A stretch of 64,000 nucleotides of DNA. It comes from Tubiluchus corallicola (Eukaryota > Priapulida > Priapulimorpha > Priapulimorphida > Tubiluchidae). The notes beneath the pieces were generated by a model. The model made no database searches. It saw only the letters and a list, made by a program, of their open reading frames with translations, and was not told where the DNA came from. The stretch is taken from positions 121,776 to 185,775 of the forward strand of contig JAQGDQ010000455.1 in assembly GCA_030141605.1 (NCBI GenBank). The letters are read 5' to 3'. This document shows, piece after piece, positions 45,189 to 56,200 of the stretch. How positions within the stretch are numbered: position 1 is the stretch's first letter; each line of letters starts with the position of its first letter. Position numbers and translations under genes: made by a program.

Positions 45189-47890
45189 GTGAGTGACTTT
45201 ATTGGTGTTACTGCTAGTGACGTGAGTTGTGATAAATTTATCTGCTATTGTGTTCATATGAGCTTAATACTTCGAAACGGACGGCAGGTGCATTTGCTAA
45301 TTAATTATTATAGCAGTCCCATATTGCTGATAATACTGTGACAAGTCTGCAAATGTTGCGGGTAACAAGTATCAAGTCATAGGTATCATAATAATATTAT
45401 AGACCAACTTGGTATTTTACCGAGTGTGGCGAACTTTTTACTACAGATTAAGGGCAATTGTTCCACAGTTCTGTTTACACTGTCACTCGGTACAAGTGTT
45501 ATAAAATCACGAACTCATGAGCCGAATCAGAACATGTAAATTTTATTGAAATTATAATTATTTAAATACTGTGATACCAACTGTTTATCAAACTAATAAT
45601 AGTCCTGCCCAAAAATGGTTATACAGTCCCAATCAAATATAATTTTATAGTAAATGGTGTTACGCTGCTGATAAACTGATCCTATCTACTATCCTAGGAA
45701 GAATTAGACATAGCAGATGACCAGCCTTTTTTATTGCCGTCTATTTGTTTAGTGACAAAATAATATGTTCAAATATTATACGCAAGGACGATTTCATTCT
45801 CCGTGCATGACACTAGCTGACAGCATGAGAACGTTCGTAATACAAATCTGAGTTAAGATATTCGAATGTAACAGTACAAACTTTCTTGTGGCATAGGTCA
45901 TTTATGTGTGATAATTGATCATAAAGATGTAGACAGCAGTCACTTCAAATTTGTCTTGGTACATCAAACGTGACATAGATCACCCAAATGTGACAAAATA
46001 TTTGAAACCGAAGAACATATTGTATTGTTTTTAAAAAAAAATTAATTTGACGGATCTTTAAGAGAAGCACACACTTTCTGCAAAATGCTTAGGCAGCTAG
46101 CCACTTCTGTATGCCGTTTTTACAATGCAAACACAGTCGAAATTAACTTGTAAACTATGTTTGTAAAATATGTCGGATCATTGATACCCTTGGTTTTATT
46201 TCCAAGATAAGACATCTCTCGCTGGGCGGGAGAAATGGCATGCTGTATGGCGAAAACATGTAAAAAAGTCGTTCTATTAAAAATACAAAATCTTGCACCA
46301 CTGCCTAGCAGGCTGAGAGAAAAAATGTAATACACACAAAATAGGTATGACGTTTTAAAAGCTCAGCCAAGAAATTCATTGGTATAGCCTAGCTGCCAAG
46401 TGCCTGTAAATCCTTCCCGAGATCCTGGCCACCCTGTTCGGGCTTTTTTTTACATTGCTTCATGCAGCCGTAGTTAACTCCTTTGCAAATGAAATGTAGT
46501 CTTCTCCTTTATTGTATGATTGTGGGATTCTCTAATTATCAGCACGGACAATTTTTGATAACGCATAGTGAAAACTTAATGAAAACTTAGGCCTAGTCTA
46601 CATCCATAATGTACAGGTATTTGAACAGGGAATGTCTTTATCAGTCCTGTGCATTAAATGCGAGATGGCTAATTTGGAACAATTTGTTTTTGTGTTAACA
46701 GTAAAAACAGGCTTTTGATATTTTCTCCCTAATCAGCAGTTTACGTATGGTGATAAATTTAGTTTTAAGCTAAGAAAATAATCAAAAATGCCTATACTCA
46801 TAATTTTAAGGCGGCCACATTTAACTGCGTCACGTTTGGATCAGTTGGATCACGTTTGATATTACGCGCGGTAGTGACGTAGATCCGGTCCCACCACAGC
46901 CTTACACCATTAGCTGTAGAGCCGTTGACTTACGGCTTGCTGTGTGGCTGAGCTGTAGAAAAAATAAGCTGTCTTTTATTAATTTATTTATGCTGGACTC
47001 TTATACAGTATTTAAAATCGGTTGTTAATTATTCAGTTTCCTCTGCTGCTGACCAGTTGTTCAAGAATCTAGATCAAGGGCAAGGAGATGTAATTGCTCT
47101 TGCCTACAGATAGATGGATTATAGATAGTCTCTGACCAATCAGCAGTAGTATAGCAGAAGCTAATATTTGCTGGACTAAGTCCTGTATTCTCTTGTCTTC
47201 AGGGCAAATTTCTTGTTTTAGTAATCTGCCTGCTGTCTATGCCTATACAAATGCACTGTCCAATGTCCAAGAAATACGCATTCACTGTTCTACATGATGA
47301 AATATTGTTATGCCCCACCAATGCCTTGCAAGATGCGTACTGCTGTTAAACGTTAAGTTGTTGACACATCGCGTTCTGTTCATTGGGGTTCTCTTATTTT
47401 TAAAAACAGTGTATGCTATAGGCGTCTACTGTACCATGCAGAGCACCTGTTGAACACTAGCTCTAGCGCTGATGGTGGTGGTGCTGCTGCTGGCCAGTGT
47501 TATTGTGCCAGTGTATCCAGGTCAAACGATCAGTGCTGTAGAAAGCACACTGCTTCACAGCTTTTTCAAGTTTGTAAATATTAAGTTATTATGCTTGAAG
47601 TGAAAGGCAATAATTTCTGATATTTTTTGTAGATAATATACCCGGCCTGAGGTAAACCTGTTTAGCAAGTTTTTTTTGTTTTATGCCAGTCACGATTTAA
47701 AAAATAATTTACTGCTCATAATAATCATAGAGATGTACAACATTATGAGTATAGTCAGAGAATTATATCCGCGAGGCGCGCGAATACGAAAAGATTTTGA
47801 TATCGGTGAAAAGGGGTTTAACGTTTTGTTATTCAAACGGCGTTTTTAAATAGAATGTATGACTGATAGGCGTCTAGCGACATTTATTGT
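45189..47890. other. Probable receptor intron
   Basis: No second receptor exon (TM4-TM5, with an extracellular Cys and TM5 Pro) was recognised. A TAGGCCTA palindrome lies at 46588. Otherwise AT-rich. Confidence 0.4.
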
Positions 47891-47896
47891 AGCTAG

Positions 47897-48330
47897 ATTC
47901 TGCTGGACTTCCGCAAAGCTTTTGGCACTGTGTCGCATCATGATTCCATTATAAGCTCTATTATTATGGCCTTCCATAGGACTGCAGCTTGGGTATCGGG
48001 TTTCCTTTCTTGGTCGAACTCAAATAGTATTTATCAATGGAACAAAGTCTTCTTGGTCCCCAATATCATCACTTGTGCTGCGGGGTTCTGTCCTGTTGCA
48101 AGTTTTATTCCTTCTGTATGTCAACGACAATAGCACATATCATCCCAATTTGGACGTTTCGCCAATGATAGTGTTACCTACAAGGAGCTAACATCTCGGG
48201 AAGATCAAATTCAGTTGCAAGGTGAATAAGAGGAAGTCCGTCGGCGGTCTAAGGTCTGACTTATGCAGTTCAACACTACAAAGTGTTACATTCTGATTAT
48301 TATCAATAAACAGAAAACAAGCTTCTCCCA
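47897..48330 (+). pseudogene. Degraded LINE reverse transcriptase fragment
   Basis: In + frames I read ILLDFRKAFGTVSHHD (motif A, normally LDFSKAFDTVxHxxL), then with shifts VLRGSVLLQVLFLLYVND (motif B, G-x-P-Q-G-S-V-L-G-P-x-L-F-L-x-Y-x-N-D), then FANDSVTYKELTSREDQ (from the FADD box), then MQFNTTKCYIL. All the landmarks are in order over about 430 bp but with frameshifts and a substituted catalytic Asp (FAND). It is a third LINE lineage, older than those at 5.7 and 31-35 kb. It lies in the presumed receptor intron. Confidence 0.75.
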
Positions 48331-50025
48331 ATATACAATTGCACGTGTAGTACACAGTACCAATGTGTAGTGTCCTACACGTGTTCAATTTTGCTTTGAA
48401 GAAGCAGGATATGGAACAGTGTTCCATCCAGAACAGTAAAGGCGAGTTCCGGCATCGTATGTTACACCTGATGCCATCAGACTCAGAGTCATGCACTCTT
48501 GAAGTCGTCTGTTAATATGGGATGATTGTAAAAAATTACACATGTTTTAAATAACCACACTAATAACCATACCTAGCGCCTTCAGCTACATATTCCTTTA
48601 TCATATCGAGTGGACAAGGTTGGCTGATGCAAAGGGCACGTTGATGTCACACAGCATTCCAGTTTACTGAGATTTTGAGATTAACAATTCTCATTATTCT
48701 TCCATGTAAAAATTTATGTCTACAATAAAATTATAATCACGTACATGGTTACTATAATTTTATCCTTGAACTTATCCTATTCAATTTCCTTTTCTGGAAT
48801 TATTTTATGGTCAAGCTTTTTGTTCCTACGTTTGTTTATTTCGTATTCAAGCGTTTCGCATTCGCAAAGCATTTAAATCAGTGGTGAAATAACACAAAAT
48901 GCGAAAAGTGATTCATAAGTTTCAAACTGCAATGACCTCGAATGACTTTTTAAGCAACAAGACAAAAGAAACCTACATAAAAAATAAAAACTTGCTTTTT
49001 CCGGTTATTATGCTGATTTTAATAAAGTTCTGTAATTTAGTTTTGTTCTGTCCTCTTGTGAAACACTGTATTGGGTAAGCCCCATATTGCTAGACTGCAT
49101 ACTATTTTGCTATGTGAGTTTAATATATAGCAGCAATGTTTATCTGCGGGTAAGTGGAAGCAATCTGGTATTAATTTGATAATATTAATTATTGGCGCCC
49201 GTATGGATCATTTTGTTTGTATCAGTCAGTGTCAATTGTGTGTGAAGTCATTACGTTTAAGGAGGGCAAAATATGAGTGGTTTATTCGTATTTTAGTATT
49301 TTTATTCATGCTATAAATATAGGAAATTATACAGCGGCATTATTACAAAGATTTGTATTGCATGAGGGACGTCTACCAGGTTAAGAATAAGGACTCACAA
49401 AATTAGTACAAAAAGAAATATTATTAGTATCAAAACAGCCTTATCAAAAATCATCAAGTTTCTTAGAAAGGGATTTTGACTTTGAACAGTTTAGTTTATA
49501 ATTTCAGGAGACAATTAAAGCATTCAAAGCACAGGGCGATTGCCAAAACAGAATTTGTATAACATTTCCAGTCTGGAGAACTTGCTCAAAAGTTTAAAAG
49601 CATGTCCTTTTAATCCAGGACGGGGTGCAAATTGCTAAGCGAGAAAAGTCAGCAAAAGTCAAGTCAACAAAGTGTTGACAAATTTCATACATTTTTAAAC
49701 CGAAAATAATGCGCCTTTAAATGGATATTTAAAAATCTTATTCTATCTACATATTTATTAATAAACGTTAAATTGCAAGGAAAAAATAACGTTGGACTCT
49801 CTGTAAGATCAATCAACGTCTTTTGGTAAAGATTCCAGACTGGAATACAATATTCTAATTCAGTATTCGTGTCTATTTCAGCCTTTCTTCTTCCCTGATA
49901 GTATATAACCAAAGTGTATTTTCAGGCAAAGGAATCCAAGCTTATGGGCCATTTGTTTAGCGATATTGAGTTAACCGTTATACCATTTACACTGGAAGAG
50001 AAAACTGGGGTGATTTGCAAGTGAC
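48331..50025. other. No recognised feature
   Basis: AT-rich; no supported exon or repeat family. Confidence 0.4.
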
Positions 50026-50029
50026 TGGG

Positions 50030-50705
50030 CAGAGGTTAAAGGGGAAACAGGTCATTTTAAAGTATGCACCAGAAATCTTTACGTTTATCTGTTTGAAAGA
50101 CTTCTGTAACTATAAAACAAAATTCTTAGTAATTTAAAATATTTGCGCCAACTGGTAAAACGTCACTGACTCGCCTTCCCAGTGCGCACCATCGACTCAC
50201 CAAAAAGCTTATTATTAATCTTATTGACAATATAAAGTAATTTACACTTTTGCTTAGTTAGCTAAGAGTGTGCTTCGAATACTTTTATCATTTTTTCAAA
50301 CTTTAGGCAATGTTATCTAAACTTGTTTCAAACGACTTAAAGTGGTGTTTACCCAGCGTCCGAATGCGGATGCGCTTTGGGAGGTGCGGAATGTATAAAA
50401 TCGATTTATATTGTTTTCAATGCACCCGCTTATGCAGCTGCGTATGCGCTATTTTTTCTGCAGCTATTCCTTTTGATTTGTTTCCGCAGGCTATTTCGTA
50501 GCTGCTCGTAGAAAACGCTTGCGCATCCGCATCCGGACGCTGGGTAAGCGCCACTTACCTTTAAAACAGCTGCGCCTAACGGTCATCACGGGAGTTTAAA
50601 TTACAAGTTTTATACAGCGTTACTGCTAAAATGCAAGCTCTGCATACAATAACACAGCATGCTATGAAATTTCAAGACGAGCTTTTAAAGCTTTATTTAT
50701 AGAGT
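50030..50705 (-). repeat. Interspersed repeat family R1, copy D, interrupted by a MITE
   Basis: The reverse complement reads aaaagctcgtcttgaaatt, acgctgtataaaacttgt, gatgaccgttaggcgc, [insert], gtcgtttgaaacaagttt, gcacactcttagctaac, ttgtcaataagatt, tggcgcaaatatt and a pyrimidine-rich end. This is the full R1 order, so copy D is nearly complete. The insert at 50340-50555 splits it. Confidence 0.75.
50340..50555. mobile_element. MITE with 35-bp TIRs and TA target duplication
   Basis: A 216-bp element. Left end AGTGGTGTTTACCCAGCGTC... and right end, inverted, AGTGGCGCTTACCCAGCGTC... pair over about 35 nt with three mismatches. TA flanks both sides (50338-50339, 50556-50557). In R1 copy B the same site reads gaccTAcc with a single TA, matching the flanks gactTA and TAcc here. 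TA duplication points to the Tc1/mariner superfamily. No coding capacity. Confidence 0.8.
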
Positions 50706-51911
50706 GTTTTTTGTGTTTTAAGGTTTCTAGCAAATCACTCTTCATCGTTCATATGAATCAAGTGAGATGCCATAACTGAATGGAGAAGTTGTGATTAAGC
50801 TGAACGTTATGCACATCGTCCAATCAGTGAAATTCAAATATTCGTTCGCTACTGATGACTAATTGCATACATTGGACAAGTCCTATCAAACCGTGAACAC
50901 GCATATAACAGATTATTCAGAAAATATTATAAGGCATTATCAATGGCTTTATCAACGAGTTTCAAACAAAGATGCAAAGTCACTTCAGGTTCAGATAGTT
51001 TCTGAGCTCTCTTCTTCTGGTCGACTGAAGGATTCAGTTAGTAGATATCAAATTGGACGATTTCTTACGGTAAAACCGTACGCGCTAAGACCTTAACGTG
51101 TTCAATATGATTGTTTGCACAAATTACAGATGCACTCGTACCATGTTCATAGTAAAAAAATTCGGAGGGCAATATTGTACGAAGCGCGAAGTTTTGCTAG
51201 AAGCGTGCCTTTATACAATAGCCAGAGCGTCTAAACAAATGTGATTTAACATTACCTGAGCAATAATAAAACTGCGTGCACAGCATATAGTTGGCTCTCG
51301 CATAAAACAAACGTAACTGATTAACAGAAATTATTTATGATTATGGGTATTTATAAGACAAATAAAAATGTATATATTAGATGGTTCTGTTGTGTGAATA
51401 CTCTGAAGCTTGTTTTAAATCTTCTTTGTTGCAGTCGTCTTACGTCGTCTAAAGACGGAAAACGGCAACAGTAATGTACTGTCAAATTCCATAGCTGCCT
51501 GTAGGAGCTTTCACTCTAATTACACAACTGAAATTTCAGACGAACAATCACAATAATCGCCTGACAAGAGAAGTTGAGTGATTGAAGATTTTACTGTGAT
51601 AAGATAATGTTTATTTAGGGTCGATCTGATGCATAAAATGCGAGCAATTGCAGTTTTCTACCGCCCAAAATCAACAAGGTGAAAACTAATATTACTAAAA
51701 CAATTTAAAAACAACTTAAGTTATTGTGCAGTTATTATAAAACATGTTTTAAAAAACTTTAAATATTCTTATTACACCAGGAATTACGTTAAAAGTTGCG
51801 TGTAAATGCATAAATTACATTTACATGTCTACCTATTCTATGGTTTTAGCAACTTAGCAAAATGTTTATAGCTGCTACGGGCGTGAAATGGGTAAGTAAT
51901 TCATTTTATAC
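50706..51911. other. No recognised feature
   Basis: No supported gene, RNA or repeat in this stretch. Confidence 0.4.
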
Positions 51912-53134
51912 TTAGACCAGGAGCCCAGAACGTTTAATCATACGAAGAGGGGCAAAGCGTGTGACATGCTCATTTAGTAGCTCAAACATATTTACTTCAA
52001 AGAACCAGATTGCTGCCGACCTCTGGCATGAACATTAAGGGGCTAGGAGGCCTTATTTAGGCCCCCAAAAGTCATTTAATTAAACATAGATAGGCAAAGA
52101 CCATTTCTCATCCATATTGATTCCTAGTGAGCCAATATTTCAAAAATGGCACTGGGTTCAGGAGAAGGTGGGTAATCAAAAAACATCAGTGACAGCAATT
52201 TTTTCCTGAACAGAAGTAATTAACAACAACATTTTTCTAGGGGTCACCAGCATTCGATTTATTCATATATTGATCGGCAAGGGTTAAACTTGGCCAGAAC
52301 GATTAGTACAATGTTCCAAGCACAAAATCATCGTCTTTGTGCTAGTGTGTAGATTCAGATAGTGCATGGTCGGAAGACAGTGACGATGGAGACAATGACA
52401 ATGATTCTTAGCTGCGTTAAATTTGAATTGCTTTCTGGCAGTGACTAGCTTAAACTGTTGTGTTCATTTTTGATGAAGCTTGTTTTTTGCATCTGTGTAT
52501 ATATATTCAGGAACGTTTACAGCATTTATTGGTACTTCATTCCATCGAAAAAACTTTTTTTTAGGTCTTTGAGAATAGTTACTGTTTTTGACTATAGTCA
52601 TGCGTAATTTACTTTTGTTGATTATTTCGTGCATATGTTTTCGAATTGCATTGATTTCATCCTTGCCGGGCAATGTATGATTACATTTGGCAGTCTTGTT
52701 ATTTTCAGAAAATTCTTACTGTTCATGTAAACGTTCAGGAAAAAATTGCGGTCACTGATGTTTTTTTTGATTATCCACCTTCTCCTGAACCCAGTGCCAA
52801 TGATTTTTTTCATGCCGTACTTCGTTTGATTAGATAACTTTTTAGGTCATCTTGAAGGTCACTGTTCAAGGTCACGTTCAGCTCAGAATTGCTGTCATAT
52901 GTATTTTTGAAATATTGGCTCACTAGGAATCGATATCGACGAGAAATGGTCTTTGCCTATCTATATTTAATTAAATTACTTTTGGGGGCATAAATAAGGC
53001 CCCATAGCCCCTTAATGTTCAGGCCAGAGGTCGGCAGCAATCTGGTTCTTTGAAGTAGTATCTTTGAGCTACTAAATGAGCATGTCAAACCTTTTGCCTC
53101 TCTTCGTATGATTAAGCGTTCTGGGCTCCTGGGC
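51912..53134. mobile_element. 1.2-kb long-inverted-repeat element (candidate DNA transposon)
   Basis: The arms run 51912-52210 and 52730-53134. They pair almost throughout: ccaggagcccagaacg with cgttctgggctcctgg, aaggggctaggaggcc with ggccccatagcccctt, and ggcactgggttcaggag with its inverse. The left arm lacks about 105 bp present in the right (52803-52908). TATAC occurs at both outer edges (51907-51911, 53135-53139), a possible 5-bp target duplication. The loop has minus frames of 60-70 codons (52464-52673, 52622-52813) rich in Lys and Asn that I do not recognise. Confidence 0.7.
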
Positions 53135-53325
53135 TATACGTACAAACTTGTATTCACTTCCAAAATCTTTCCCGAAAGACAGTGTGAAGTCCGAGAATCT
53201 AATTATTGTTACATCGCAACTGTCTTGCAACAATTAGCAACGGTTTTGCAGATTAGGCTTTATAATCTGGTCTCATGATAGCTACATTTCATTCGCTGTT
53301 GCGGCAAGACTTGAAAGCTCTTAGA

Positions 53326-53447
53326 GGCTAACTGCCACACCTGGGACAATTTTTGAGACTCAGCAGCAGACATGGCTGTGATTATTGGCTAACTGAAACA
53401 CCTGGGACGTTTTTTGAGAATCAGTAGTAAGCATGGCTGAGATTAAG
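53326..53447. repeat. 61-bp tandem duplication
   Basis: Two units start at 53326 and 53387, both with ggctaactg, acacctgggac, tttttgaga and atggctg. They differ at several sites, so the event is not very recent. Confidence 0.85.
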
Positions 53448-54049
53448 AAACCATCATTCATTTACGTCAGATAGTATATTAAGAATTAAGAGAGAAAATC
53501 TCCGAATGCCTCCGGATTTCTTTGTGACGTCACAACGATAGCTAATCATATTGTTCTTCCAAACACGGCAGTAGGGTTTGCGAGAAGGCTGGCAACACTT
53601 GTGTTGATCTTCAAACTCAGTTCAATTCAGTTCAGTTTGTTTGCACAAAAACCTTTTTGCAGTGCACGTAGAACATACAGTGTATGACTAGTGGACGTTT
53701 TTGACTGTGTCAAAAACTGTGGTAGGATTCTGCTTCTGTGACAGGAGATCCTTTATGTGACAGCTTTTGTTTTTCAAATAAAAATATTTTTCAACATAAA
53801 GTTAACACTTAATGTATGTAAGTATTGTTGTGCTTGACATTAGATGCTTCACTGAAATCGGAATTTCTTAGTTTTTCACCAGTGGCTTGTAATTCAAGGC
53901 TCTGAAGTGCATAATAATGCCTCTATTGAATTTCCCGTATTTTCTTACGGATTGCATTTCGTTTTAGTAAAATCAAACTCCCCAGTCTAATTCTTGAAAC
54001 TGAAATAAGCATTTTGCATAATGTCCAAACAGTGTGAAGTGGGTGTAAA

Positions 54050-54132
54050 CATATGACAGAAAGTTTTAACCGGGATTCGAGCCCACAACCTTTAGATACA
54101 AAGTAACCATGCTAACCAACCGCACCAAGCTG
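54050..54132 (-). repeat. tRNA-derived SINE head, copy 1
   Basis: The reverse complement reads gcttggtgcggttggttagc, then ctttgtatctaaagg, then gggctcgaatcccgg. The last matches the Pol III B box and the first resembles an A box at tRNA spacing. The 3' part, aaaactttctgtc, is shared with the copy at 55050-55132, so it is a family, not a lone tRNA gene. Confidence 0.6.
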
Positions 54133-54605
54133 CGTGAGTTGATTATTCTCGTCTATATAAGGAAACCGGATAATTCTGCAAACATTAGTTCAGAATAAAG
54201 AATGCTCTAAAATATTGAAAACTACGATAGTTTTTTTAAATGAAAGCTTAGATTAAATAATAATTGGAATTAATTATCTCGGATACTCAAATTTCGTTAA
54301 ACTTTCAAAGCTACGCGCCGCTCAGTGAATCTGCTAAGATTGGCAACGGCGCCTTTTTGTCACATTCGCGTGGTCGACAAATAGAAGGTTGTACCATGAT
54401 AACCATGATCATGTACTGCAGTGTTAATTTCTGATGTCATGTGACGTAGAGCCCATTTTCGTGACATCACGCGTTTAAGCAGCAACGCTTACGCGAACAT
54501 GCTTGACCCGCAAGGGAAGATGCCTACCATTGCACAAACTGTGGTTAGTTTCTGACGTAAACAATAGTTGTGTTCGGTTGCCGTTAATTAACTTTCTAAG
54601 CTAGT

Positions 54606-54933
54606 TATTCTAATATAAGAAACAATTGCTAAACTTTTATAGGCAAGAAAATGTATATTTTGGACAGTAAATGAAAATGAAATTGAGTCAAAACAATCGT
54701 TCGGTTTTCCTTTAACGTTCACTATAGTGCGGAATGTGTAACGTCACACTATGGTCATGCGCATTGCTAATTATTCAAATATAGGAAACAATTGCTAAAC
54801 TTTTATAGGCAAGAAAATGTATATTTTGGACAGTAAATTAAACTGAAATTGAATCTAAACAATCGTTCGGTTTTCCTTTAACGTTCACTATAGTGCGGAA
54901 TGTGTAACGTCACACTATGGTCATGCGCATTGC
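54606..54933. repeat. 166-bp tandem duplication
   Basis: Two units ending at 54767 and 54933 share gaaacaattgctaaactttt, caatcgttcggttttccttt and ggtcatgcgcattgc with few differences. A third, more diverged piece with tgtgcgcattgc and gtcgatcgat follows at 55175-55285. Confidence 0.9.
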
Positions 54934-55049
54934 ACGAGAACCCAGTTTCAGGTGTGAATTTTGGGCTGTTTAGCCTGGATTTTGTCGATCGATATTCATA
55001 CTCATTTAGCTGTCTTAACTCATAAACCGAAGAAGGATATAAAAAAGGT

Positions 55050-55132
55050 GAGACAGAAAGTTTCAAGTGGGATTTCAAACCACAACGTTTAGATGTAAAA
55101 TAAACATTGTAACCTGCTAAACATGCCGTCTG
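55050..55132 (-). repeat. tRNA-derived SINE head, copy 2
   Basis: The reverse complement has gcatgtttagcaggttac, ttttacatctaaacgttgtg, gtttgaaatccc and aaactttctgtctcacc, aligned along its length with copy 1 about 1 kb away. The B box is more decayed. Confidence 0.55.
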
Positions 55133-55539
55133 CATTAATTTTCCCATCTATTAACGTAGCCTAGAGTGTAAACAGTGTGACGTAAGACTACGGTGTGCGC
55201 ATTGCTGGGGAGTTTAGATGTGGCATTTCCGCTATTTTCGCCTGGATTAGTCGATCGATGTTTGCTCTCATTTAGGTTTTTTCAGAGAAAAAACTTATGT
55301 CGTTTTGTTGCGCAGCTTTTTTTCTTCTAAAGAGCTATAAAACTCTCTTACACGTTCCCATAACATTCCCGACGAACGTTTTTTTCTCGACCATGTTTCG
55401 TGAACATTTCAATACTGAAATCGGACCTTCTTACCTTTAACCAGTGATCTTGAGTCCAAGTGTCCACAAATTCACCAAAACATATACCATTCGATGTGCT
55501 TATTGAGGCCTTTCGTTTGATATATTACACACTACTATT

Positions 55540-55880
55540 ATACAACACTGGAAACGTTGTTGTCCACGACCCCATCGATTTTGGTTTTTGCCCCGCCCGT
55601 TCGAAAAATTTTCACCTATGCAAATAGCTCGTATTAAGCCTTGCACAACGACTCGACCCCACCTAGGTACATACCAAATATTGTGGTCCTAACTCGAAAC
55701 TGTAGGAGGAGATCCAGTCTCACGAAAAAAACGCCCCTTCGCTCTGTGACCTTTGACCCGAGGGCTGCGCGTCACATATGAGCGTAAATCGCCTTACCTG
55801 GACTGTGTGCTGTGTGAGTTTCGTGGCCGTAGCCCTGTGCGTGTGCGAGTTATTAAAGAAACAAAAAGGCGGAATAATAA
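55540..55880. repeat. Repeat-like block ending in ggcggaataataataa
   Basis: A moderately GC-rich block with ctgtaggaggagatccag, gtgacctttgacccgagg and a tail aacaaaaaggcggaataata. The phrase set resembles abundant dispersed repeats of marine invertebrates as I remember them. Only one copy is seen here, so this is a weak call. Confidence 0.3.
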
Positions 55881-55914
55881 TAAAACCGGGGTAAATCAAG
55901 AAGATTCTACTGTA

Positions 55915-56200
55915 AGATAATCAGAGCATTCGTAGCGCACTCTTCCCTAACTAAGCAAAAGTATGAATTGCTTTATATTGTCAATAAGATCAAAAATGTT
56001 ATTTTCGATGAATCAGTGGTGCACACTGGGATGGCAATGCTCTGACGTTTTGCCAGGTGGTGTGAACGTTTAAAATTATGAATTTTCTTTTTCAGTTACA
56101 TTGTCTTTCAAACAGGTAAGCGTAATGCTATGTAATATAACTTTGTATGGAAAGTTCTTTGGTATATACTTTAAGATTCCATTTTCTTCTTCCCCTTTTA
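55915..56200 (+). repeat. Interspersed repeat family R1, copy C (3' half)
   Basis: It begins at agataatcagagcattcgta and continues gcgcactcttccctaactaa, ttgtcaataagat, gtggtgcacactgggatggc, ttgccaggtggtg and ttcaaacaggtaagcgtaat to a pyrimidine-rich end. The 5' half of the family is absent, and the junction lies right after the ggcggaataataataa block. Confidence 0.7.
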
